Assembly: GCF_036417845.1 (NCBI RefSeq)
Contig: NC_089983.1
Span: 23,589,207 to 23,653,206 of the forward strand
DNA length: 64,000 nt
Direction: 5' to 3'
DNA from: Apteryx mantelli
Lineage: Eukaryota; Chordata; Aves; Apterygiformes; Apterygidae
A program made the position numbers and the translations under genes. The notes under the pieces are model-generated. The model saw only the letters and a program-made list of their open reading frames with translations, was not told the origin of the DNA and did not search any database. Below, one piece after another: positions 26,501-38,500 of this stretch; the first letter of the stretch is position 1; each line of letters begins with the position of its first letter.

Positions 26501-29500
26501 ACTCCTCAAAATGAGTCTTGTATAACCTTTAAAGCAAATAGGCTGGCACACATTTCATAAGGCAAATAGATGCAATTTCTCCTTTCTAGCAAACAGGTTA
26601 AATGTATGCTCATGGTCTGTTTGAGAAGGTTTGTTGGTTGAACTGTTGAAACATTTATCCTATCAAAATAGTACAGTAATACTGACAGTATTATAGTACT
26701 GACAGTCTCAGAGCTCTGAAAGAAAATTCTGAGAGCTGGATATCAGGTTTGCAGGCAGCTGTAGACTTTGTCTGTTGGGCTTGAAATTCTGCATAGTGCC
26801 AAAAAAATGAGTTATTCTGTTGCTTTCGGTTTTGTTTGAATAATATTGTGTATTGAATTAAAGCAGTTGTTATAAGTAAGGATGCTTTGGGTTAATCTTG
26901 GAGATCATCAGAAAAAAACTGGTTGCAGACACCATGTTTAAGATCAGTACAATTGGTATGATTTCAAGTAAAGGAAGTTGTCCTTTAGCTAGTGCTTATA
27001 CTAGATCCTGGTAGAATCTAAATACCCATCTAATTATATAAACTGCTTTTCAATCAGCTGTAAAATATCATCATGAGAGTTGCACTTAAGAGCTGCTAAT
27101 TTTCTTGTGGCTTTAATTACTACTGTTCTGTTCCATTGAAAGTCTGTTTGTAGATGTATCTTTATTAGTATAATAACTAATAAGAAATGGATATCTATGC
27201 TACAGTTAGAGGTTCTTTAAAAAAATTGATTAAATTTACTAATCAAAAGTTGGTTTGCCTATTTTTTTCATTTCTTGTGCTATTCTGTTACAAAGTAATT
27301 TACATAAAAATATACTAAGAATTCAGATGACTATGCTGTGCATTTTCTTATCGGATTCCTTAATTTTTTGCATGAAACAATTCAGCACTGCTTAAATGTA
27401 ATGCTAGGCATGCAGAGGATTATGGTTTCCAGTGAGGTATAACCTGAAGAATTCTGAAGGAGAAAAAAAACAACAAAAAAAAAACTTTTCTGGCAAACCA
27501 ATTCAGCTATAAAGAATAGCAAGAACAATCCAGAAATTGCAAGCTACATCATAACACACAGGTATAACTTGTGTAACACTGCTTGTTAGGCAATCAGTCA
27601 GCTAACTACTTCTCAACTGTTGAGGTTTGATACCAGCACAGTCTCTCTCAAATACCAGCTATTCTGTGGATATGTTTAAAAAAATAAAAAATATAAAAAA
27701 AATCCCAAAGTCAAAGTCTGAGGTGTCTAAAAAAAGTAGCTGTTTTTCACCACTTTATTTGGAAAAACTCGGTATTTGTTGAGATTAGACGTAATATTTG
27801 CTGCCAGGATATTTTCTTTCCCTGTCTGTGAATGCTTCGATTGCTACAAATAAAACATAATCAGACATGTAAATCAATTTAATATGTTACTTCTCATACA
27901 TTTTATGAGGTGCTAGTTTACTGAATAATTTCTTTTTATATAACATAATTCTATGATGTGTTCTATTTTTCTCAGCCTTAAGAAACTTTATATTCTGTGC
28001 TGTCAATCACAAGTTAAAAATACATTAATGTAACTGCATGCAAAAATAAATATGCAAACGTGGGGGGTTTTTTCCTGTTGAAGTGCAAAACCAAAAATTG
28101 TTATTCATTCCTAATTTTGTAGGAAGGATCTCAAAGCAATTCCTGGGTTTATTTTGAACTTTAAGAAGGGATGAGTAAACTGAATTTTCTAGCAATTTTT
28201 AAGTGTATGTTGAACTGTTAGGAATTAATCAAAATACAGTGCTGATTTATTTTGAGTAGAGTAGCCTTGTGAATAGCTATGCTATAATCTCTGAAATGTT
28301 TTGACTTATTTTGATTTCCCCTTAGAGAACAGATATGTCTGGAGAAGGCAAAATATGATATCCTACCAGCTGTCTGGTTAAGTCTCTAGATGATATGATT
28401 GTTTTGATATTGTAACATCTCATTTCAACATGTGTAAAATTCTCTAAGTATCACAGACTTGAATATTCAAATTTGTAATATTCTTTGCAAAACTACTACA
28501 CTTAGATGAATAAGAATTTCTATATTTGAATATTAAAATTTGTGGTGCTTAGATAACTTTTGTTTAGCACACCACCCCATTCAAAGAAAAAATCTAATGT
28601 TGGTTTGTTAATTGTGCTGTAATTACTGTGGATGAGATGCTTTTAAAATAAATGCATAAGTGCTATTTTTGGCATTTTGAGTGGATGTGTATCTAAAGAG
28701 ATAAATTACTATCAATTGATGATTCGATACTAGTTGTAGAAGTTATTATGACCCAAGAGTTCAAAAGAATTGGTGTAAAACTCCATCTCTTTATTGGATG
28801 AGGCATCCTTTTTGTACTGAATTTTTTCTAATAATCATCATTACTTTTCACCCTACCTTCATCAAAGGTGTGACAACATTGACTCACTACATAGACTTAC
28901 AGCTCCTTGGGAGTGTTTTATAATGGTAAAAAGAAAAACTGAGGTTTCCTCATCAGTGTGGGAGCAGAAACGATGACCAGATACAGACATTAAAATTATA
29001 CAGGGATTTGTTGGTGTCAGGTCTGTCCATGGAGGTGCAAATCTGAATGCTCTTGACAGGAAATTTCTGTTTGAATTAGCAGCCAGTTTCTAAATGAAGA
29101 AAATCATCTTTTATTCTTTCAAGTTAACATCTTCTGAGCAGTTTTTAGTAAAACAATTCTTCTGCCATCAATATCAAAGCAAAATGTAGGATTTAAATTT
29201 TAACCATAAAGCACTTATTAGAATCCTTGTTTTCCTTTTACTGAAAGCTTCAGCAACCTGTATTTCAAGATGATGCATCTTACCTAAAATTTCTTTTCAT
29301 TTTGTACTTCTGAGCTTAAACCGGTCTTGAGAATTTCCCAAAACATTTGCTAAATTCTTGCAAGGATCTTTAAAGTTTATTTGTTCCTGTAAGAAAATTG
29401 CTGTTTAGATCAACTGTAGGAAAAGTTATGGCATCATGGTTTGTTCATCATCATTGCTTATTTTTTCCATAAATCCTTTCTATTGACCACAGTTCTAACC

Positions 29501-32500
29501 TAGAGAAGATCCTATAAGTAAAATTCATTCTCCATGCTAGCTCTACTAATGAATATCATGAGAAGCAGGTACTAGAACACTTGACTAAAGTGTCGTTTTA
29601 TGAGGTTTTTATTTCTTAACAATCAGGGCAAACTTGAAAACCTTGTTGCAAAGTTTATTTTCAGATTAAATAACTAACTGCAGTAACCTCATTTCTGCCT
29701 TCTGGAGGGCTTTACTTAATAAAATGAAATCAACTTTCTTTAATTCTGTCAAGAAGACTTCAGTTGTCCATGGTTTTGAGCAGTGAATTGTTGCATACAA
29801 CCTAAAAACTGATTATTCAAAACATAAGGACAGACATGAATGGCAGTTATGAGGGTGATATAGTCTTACTCAGCTTTCTTGCAGGTTAATTGTCTCAAAT
29901 CTTTCTTTACATACAGAGACTTTGGCATGATTTAACATGTTCAGAAATATATTTAGCAGCTTGGTTAAATTATCAGATTATCATGTCATGTTAACTGCTG
30001 TGCAACAAAAATATTGGTATGCTGAATACTGGTAATGGATCTGTCACAACAGATCTGACTGCTGGAAAGAAGATTAAGGTTCAAACGGATCATCTATGGA
30101 CTAGAACAACATAATACTGCTTTTTTGCATTATGGTTTGCTTTTAGTTGCTGGGGGAATGTCAACAGTCTTTTTTTTTTTTTTTTTCTTATTTAGTAGCC
30201 TAAAGTTGATACTGTGTTTTCTGTCTTGAGACGGAATACGTTTTTCATTTGGCCAAGAACTGAAATGCTCCTTCTTCAGAAATAAAAGATACTATTAAAC
30301 AGAAATCTCAGTTCTCCATTTCCCATCTGAATAACCATGCAGTTAATCTTCAGTCTCCAGCTGTACATTCTCCTTCCTCAAAATAGTCTCCTTCTCCTTT
30401 TTTGAATGAAAACTTTGCCTGTAACAGTGTACTATTATCCTCTCTCTAGAAATCAGCTTTTCTTATCACAGTTTTCTTTTGTAGGTTTACAGCCTCAGTT
30501 TTCTTTGCCAGATTCAGTTCTCTCTCTTTCCTTTGACTCTTTCTTCCCTCATTCACTTTTGCTCCAGGATTCTGGAATTATAATATCTGCTGCTTTTGCC
30601 TGGACTTTGACCTCAGGCTGTCCTTTAGATTACATTTAATCTGTTTTTCCACCCTTGTTATCCTTTTTTCTATGGCTTCAGCATGTTCAATAATATTGTC
30701 TGAGTCAAAGGTCCCTTCTTTAGTCTTCATTAAACATTAATTCTTCTAAAATTTGATCATTTTCTCCGTTTTTTTTGATCTTTGAAAGATGTCAGTAATA
30801 TGCTGCCTTGTTTCACTATGTTTTCATAATTTGACGCTATTTTTTTGTTGCCATTTAGGTTTCTTCTGTCTGTCTCTCCTTTCTAGCATATCGTACTTCC
30901 CTTAAATAAGCAAAAGCTTTACTCCTTTAACTGTTCTCAGATTTTCTATGGCCTCTTTAAAAGTGGCTTCTGGACATCTATGTTAAACTTCATCACAGAT
31001 TTTCTTCCTGATCCTTTTTCACACTTTCGATGCTATAGACTTCCAGAATCTCCCTGTGCATCATATTTTATAGATCCTCTTTTTCTACCACATTTTTTTC
31101 CTCAAAAAATCTTGAAACTTTTTGCAGCTCTGTTATGAGAATTTTCCCTACATTGTTCACCGAAAGCTTGTCCAGGTTATTTTTGTTCTTCCTGTACTGT
31201 TTCTTACCCTTTCAGCATGCAAAATGTCATTGTAGTCTTCCTGCTTCTGATCTTTTGCCTCTTGTTTTTGATCTCTTTTCTGAATTCTTGTTGAGGCACA
31301 AAAACCTTCCAAATCTTGCTTCCTCTCTCTTGTGCTGGCATCCATCCCCAATTACAGAATTGCTTCCAAGTAGACTCTTGCTAACATGGCATGCCTCTGC
31401 TTCTGTAGCCTCTCATCTGCAAGTGATATTGTCTTCGTATGTGACTTACAGTAACAAATTGTGTCCTTGCATGTATTAGGACACTCTCTTGTGCCCTAAG
31501 ACTCTTCAGTTTGGACTTTAAACTGTAACAAAGGATTTTCTTTCTTTTTGTTGATTTGAATCATTCTGGTATCTTTGTTCTGCTTTACTATATTAGGCAG
31601 TGGTGTTCAAGATTTCAGTATGTCAAATATCAAGAATTTAATTCTCATCTGTTGGTTTTCTGACTTTTTAAGTAGGAAAAAAGAAATTCAAATACTTGAA
31701 AACTTCTTCCCATTACTGTAAATTTAATGAAAGGAGCTTCCCTCCCCCCCTTTTTTTTGAAAAGTTCTGTTGTGGTCTGCACTACAGCCTGTGACACTGT
31801 TCCAAGCAAGCCGTTCAGTTGCAGCTTTGGGCATAAGCTCAGTATTGTCAGAGGGCCCTATTTCTTTTTTTTTTTTCCTTTCTTTTTTTTTTCCTTATTC
31901 CTTTTTTCTTTTTACTTTTTAGTACACTTACTTAATTGCTTAATAGTATTTAAGTACTGTTATCATTTGTGTTAAAACTGCATTAATCCCATGCATTAAC
32001 AAAGACAAAAATTTAAATAAATTAAAACTGTTAGAGGGATGCAATATTACCAGTTGTTCTGATTTCTGACCTATGAGGAAAGCAAACGAACAAGCCTGAC
32101 TAAAATGTCAGAAACGGTGTTTTTATCTTATGCTTTCACATCACAAATTTTTGGTGTCTCTTCTTGGAAGAGTTATTTCAGTTTCTGATACTTAGTTGAA
32201 AAAAAAATGCCACTGAGGATCATCACAGGGGTAAAAATCTAGACAGGAGTTACAGCTACTTGGCTAAAGAATTGATCCTTCCTTAGGAAGATGCATATGA
32301 TGAATACAGATTTGTGGAAAGACGCTACTGTCTGTTTAATTTGAAAAGGCTTTTAAGGATCATTCAAGCTGAGAACAGGAAATGTCTTACCTTGTTTCCC
32401 AGTCTCCCCCAAGGAAAAAAAATTTTTTTTTTAATCAGCCTAAAACAGAATGGCTTTTTTTTTGTTTTATTGGTTGTGATGGGAACTAAATTCATATACA

Positions 32501-35500
32501 GCGATGCTTGGATCTTTGCTAGTTTAAGTTACAGCCTCTTCTATAAGAATGATATTTGATCTTCGGTGTGGTTATTCCATACAAAAGTAATGGGCCACAG
32601 GATTATATTTTTTACTTGAAAAGAGAAAGGATGTTGTAGGCATGGCACAGCCTTCTTGAAAGAATTATCTATGCATTTGACACATTTTCATTTTTATAGG
32701 ATGGTGTTGCACTTATTCATAACAGTCACCGTTTGGGGGAAGGGGCTTGTGACTATTGTGCTATTTTTGCATGTAACTTTGAAGGTGGCAGTATTTAGAC
32801 TTGACATTCAGTGAGAATGTAGTCCAGGAAACAGAAAACTGGTATGGAGTGGGATAGTCTCAAGCTGTGTTTTGATCAAGCTGATAACTTCTTGGATTCA
32901 TCCATTTCCTTCCTTGTTATAGGGCATTACAATTGATAGGTTTGACAATCATACCTACACCATGACCAGTTCAAAGACTTGCTGCCACCTGTAAAAGGTG
33001 ATCTCTCAGATCACCTATAGCAGATTTCCTATATTTTGAAGCAGGATTTTTTTTGTGGGTCTGAGATGCTAACTCAATCTAAATTTTCAGAATTTCTCAA
33101 TTAAGAAGTAGTACTTGCCTAAGCAGTAACTCTGATATTGAGGTTAAAAGTATGTTTAAAAGGGATTCTGTTCATGCACGAGGGCAATGTAATGTTTCCT
33201 TTATTTCACTGCTTTTTTGTTGTTGTTAAGGTGTGGAAATATAGATCTAATTACATGAGTAAGCCTGATTTTTCTGAACCAGATAGTACTTCATCACTTA
33301 TTATTGTAGCATCTAGTTCAGCCTATTCGTGAAACTTAATTGTCCTGCTTTTTAAATACGTTGCCGTAAATCTGCAAGTTTGATAAAAGAGTGATCTTAT
33401 TCTCAATTTGATCATATGAACATCAGCCCAAATCAAAGCATTAGTTCTCCTAGTTTCCAGACACTGTAGTATGATAAAGAACATCTAAAAGCGATAAATA
33501 CTTATTTTAATTATATATTTTCAGTCATCATCTTTAAAGTTGAATCCTGAAAGACTGCATGTTTGTAATATCATTCAAAAGTTTCAAGGACTCAGAGGCC
33601 CTAGTCTATTTTCTTGTGTTGAAAAGGACTAGTGTGCTTACAATTATTTCCTCCTCTGAGGGGCATTAACAAATACCATTAATGTTTGATAGCCATTAAA
33701 TTATAGTGTGTTTATTCAATACATAGGGATGTATGTTAGTTCATATACCTTGTGAATTGCATATTTAAAATAGCAATAGTATCGTCAATGCCAAAGATTT
33801 GTAGATCACAAGTTGAAAAGCAGTCTGTGGTCTGTTCCTCAGGAGTCTTCAAAAGGTACCAAAGAGCATTATTAGTAGTCTTGGGTTTGATATGGGTGGG
33901 TCCCCACTCCCACTAGAAAGTTGACTTTGCCAAGCTTTTCAGAAAAAAGTGTTGATCTCTATACTTGTTTGTATGAGGTTACTGTCTGGCCCTTTTACAC
34001 TAATCAACATTCTTATGAACTATGTAGCATTTTTAGCCCTGTTTTTACACACGCAGGAGCCTCAGAAGACCACAGTGGCAAAACCTCTTCTAAATAGTCA
34101 TAATATAAATTTTAATAGACAAAGTCTTGCTCCTACAGTGGCTTTAATATGTGTAATTTACAGTGGTGTTGACATCAGTATAATCCCGAAAGATACAGCA
34201 CATCAAAAATACACCGGTGCAGAATCTGAATCTTAAGTTAAAATTTGGAAAGACCCTTTACTGGAAACTAATTTATCCCCTTTCATTCACTCCAGTTAAT
34301 CACATGGTTTACATCCCTAAAGTTGAAGACAAACCGTTTCTAAACGGTTTGGTAGGTGTGAAAGAGCTAGCTGGTTTGTCTGATCTGAGATTTCTTTAAT
34401 GATCTGAGTGATGGAATAGTGGTTATGCTTGTAGATGACACAAACATGATGGAGACCGAAAGTGTCCAAAATTAATTTACAAAATGAGAATTCAGAGCAA
34501 TGTGTGTGAATTAGGGAAAAAGTCTTAGGAGGAGGAATGTCTGGTTGCTATTCAGCAGGCACAAGAGCCTGAGTTTTGTTGGGAAAAAATCATCTAAGCA
34601 CATGAACGGATTATTCCAAGTATCACTTGAAATAATTAGTAATGGATTAAGGAAGGTCATTCAAACCATAGTTGTATGGAAGTCCCAGAAACCTAACTAA
34701 AGTTTTAAAGTACTTTTTAAAAATACATAAAATCTCTTAGAGGCTAAGATTAGTTTAAACATAATATGCTCTGTCATTTTTTATAAGTTTTGAATTTTTC
34801 AGCTGTCTTCCTGATCTTTTCTGCCTGAAAACACATTTAAAAAAAATTTTAAGACCAGTTTTCAACTATCCTGAGCACATAAGCATAAGTTTAAGCTTGT
34901 ATTTGTATTTTCTGGAAAACAGGTTGCGCACTCTTTATGAATGTGGTAGGTGATACTGTTTTTAAAATACTTCCAAGAAATGTGAAATAATTTTCCATAG
35001 TTGCGTATCTTTGACATTAGTAAACATGCTAATGTGGTCAAAAGTTTCCTGATATAATCAGGAAGCTCGTTGCATAACACTTTCTGTGTATGTTGTGGTA
35101 TATGTTGATGTCTACAAGAATGAAGGTATAGAAGATCTACAAAATTATGCTGTATTTGTGGGTTACTGATAACAAGCAATAGCTAGAATCCTGACTAGAC
35201 TTTTTTATTCCAAACATATATGTGTATTTAACCTAAAGAGATGGAATTGCTCAGATTACCTCTGTAGCATTAAAGTTAAGCTTTGTGCCTACCTTTCAGG
35301 TTGAAGGGAAGTGAGTACTGTGTAGCTTTAGCTTATTATTTTACCAGCCTTCTCCTTGTGTTTTGCAGAATTGTAGCAAGCAGCATATTTTGAGCTGCAC
35401 AATTAAATGTGTATGTATCCTTATATCCCGTTAATGATTCCTGCATAAGATGTTACAGATCTAATTTGAGCAAGACTTTGATAACCATGTTCAGCTCTAA

Positions 35501-38500
35501 ATACACAGTGCTGAACTTGAAACAAACTGAGGTAAAAAATGGTAAATAAAAGGACAATAGAAGTTGAGAAAGGCCATCACAGGATACACGATACACGAAC
35601 ACAGAATGGACCTGGAGGCAGTACAGTGGGAGCCAATACCACTTTTTCCAATAAGATACCTGCTACTGAAAGACCTTCCATGGCTTTGCCAGCCTTCAAT
35701 CTAAACAGTAATTTTGAGAATCAAAGAAGAGAAAGAAGAGAGATGCTGGAGGGGGGAAAAAAAAAATAGACACCTGTGACAGTTATTAATCAAAATATGC
35801 AACATTAGGGAAAGTTTAAACATGGTAAGATCAAGTAAAATAAACCTTTCCTTCAGCTGAAATAAAAGGGGGAAGAAGAGAAAAAACATAGAATTTGTGA
35901 AAACAGTGCAAGTATGTATAAAATACAAAGCACTGATTTCACATAATTTTAATTTGACATTGATTTAAAGCAACTTATGTCCTTCACTAGGTTTATTTTC
36001 AGCAAGTCAGTTCCTTCAGTTCCATGTATTATTGTAGAAACACAAGTGGTGGCATGGATATTTTTACACTATTAAAAAGTTAAATTGGCATATGGGGTGG
36101 GGGGGGGTCTTGTTGTTGCTGGAGCTGGTATGTACAAGGGAAGGAGCAGAATGGCATGGCTGGCAAGGGAGACGAGGTGGAAATTACATCACCTACAGCT
36201 AGGGAGGGGAGAGTGAGACCTCCTCTTGGAGGCAGCCTGGGGGTCAGCTTGGAAACGTGTCTTAGCTGAATGCTAGTATTAAGGAAAAAAAATAGTAAAA
36301 ATTAGGAGGAAAAAATGTACTAACTGTAAAAAGGAACCCATGATCAGAAGGGGGTGAGACAGCTGAGTTGCTTTAGCTCTTGTGCAATTAGCATTGCCTT
36401 CACGTGAAGCTGAGAGAATGTAGAGTTGGTAGGGTGTGCTTGTTTTGTTTTGTTTTTTTATGGTAAAGCTGGGGGGGGGGGGGAGCAAGTCTGTGTTTTT
36501 TGTCTTTTCCTGGCTTACCCTTTAGCTTCTTTAAAAATACTGTGACACTTGGCACACTAGGTTGAGCCAAGGTCCGTTCAGCCCATTATCATGCTCTGAC
36601 AAAAGCCAATAATAAATATTTAAGAAGGACCATAAGCAACACAATGTATTTAGAGGGATCCTTCCCCTCGTCTGCTGTCTCAGCAGTTTCAGAAAGTGCC
36701 GTTTTTCCATGATACACTATTGAATTGAAGATTTTTATGAAGGATTATTATTCACCCCATCTGAATGGGACTTCAGATACTTTTGAAGCATTTATTTACT
36801 TCATGATTGGATAGCTGTATGGAGTACTGCGTCCAGTTCTGGGCTCTCCAGTACCAGAGAGATGTGGCACTACTGGAGCGAGTCCAGCGAAGGGCTACAA
36901 AGATGATTAGGGGACTGGAGCATCTCTCTTATGAGGAAAGGCTGAGGGAGCTGGGCCTCTTTAGCTTGGAGAAGAGAAGGCTGAGAGGAGATCTTATCAA
37001 CGTGTACAAGTATCTGAAGGGAGGGTGTCGAGAGGATGGGACCAGACTCTTTTCAGTGGTGCCCAGTGACAGGACGCGAGGCAACAGGCACAAACTGAAA
37101 CACAGACAATTCCATCTGAACATGAGGAAAAACTTTTTCACTGTGAGGGTGACAGAGCACTGGAACAGGTTGCCCCGAGAGGTGGTGGAGTCTCCTTCTC
37201 TGGAGATATTCAAAACCCGCCTGGATGCAATCCTGTGCAATGTGCTCTAGGTGACCCTGCTTGAGCAGGGGGGTTGGACTAGATGATCTCCAGAGGTCCC
37301 TTCCAACCTCAGAGATTCTGTGATTCTGTGATTCTGTGATTTTCTCAAGTAAGCTGGATAGTCACTTGTTCAGCATTCTATGAAAGCCTTTGAGCAATAT
37401 GGTGTATAAATTGTCTGTAAAATTAGGAAACAAATTTACTGCATTCTTTAAAGCAAATAATGGATGTAAAACCAGAGGCTCTTAGTGCCGTAAACGATAT
37501 CAGAAGTGTTATCACTTGGAGCAAAGAAGTGAATTAACTAACCTTTAAAGCTATAAATGAAGCTTGAATTGCTATATGAACTTGTCACATCTCTCAAAAA
37601 ATAATTACATCGTTTTAAAGTTTGTTAATTTTTAATCTGGAAGAGAGTTACTCTAGACCTAACCTCGGGTTGTTTTGGTAATACTAGCAAGAATGTCTTT
37701 GTGGGCAAATCTATTTTCATGTGCATGACTATTCAAGATACTCTTCTAGAAATCATTGTAATATTTAATTAAAAAGTTAAAATATTTAATTACTGTAAAC
37801 CACAGGGGATACCGGTGTTGTAATTGCGTTTAAGATGAGGAAAAGTAATTTGTTTTCCAAGTCTTGCTGACTTTATTAGCAATGGCATCAGCACTTTACC
37901 CTGTTTTATTATTTAAAAACTGATTAACTGCAGTGTTAATGTAAAACAGGAGGAGAATATAAAGAGCTAATACGCATTTTAATACATCAAGCTAACACAA
38001 TGTGACAATGTTGAAAAGAATACCTTTAAACACATTTGCAAGTTTGGGTTTGATACATTACTGCTTCAGTATTTGGAGGGAGTTATTTTTCCTTTTTTTG
38101 TGTTTAACATGGCTGTCCTTTTAGTTGTTTTGAGTTCAGTGTGTGGTGGGCAAACTTTCTTTTCAGAATGAATATTTGAAAGAATGGTACAAGCGGGAAA
38201 ATGTAAGAAAATGTTTCTTTACTGTGAGGGTGACTGAGCGCTGGAACAGGTAGCCCAGAGAGATTGTGGAGTCTCCATCTTTGGAGATACTCAAAACCCG
38301 ACTAGACACAGTCCTGGCAACGTCCTCTAGGTGCTTGAGCAGGGGGGTTGGACTAGATGATCTCCAGAGTTCCATTCTTAACTCACCCTTTCTGTGAACA
38401 GTGGACAGAGGAGGACATCCGCCATGGGATTGCCATACCTGACTCTCATATCCATGTGTGCTGAGACTGGGGGAAAAGGGAGGGCAGACTGTCACCGATG

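Noticed and set aside
31135-31479. 114-codon + strand frame in intron 14
   Set aside because: Phe/Leu/Ser-rich translation of pyrimidine-rich DNA without any recognisable domain. The - strand reading explains the composition better.
36929-37240. 103-codon frame on the - strand across the CR1 copy
   Set aside because: It is the antisense shadow of the CR1 reverse-transcriptase frame.
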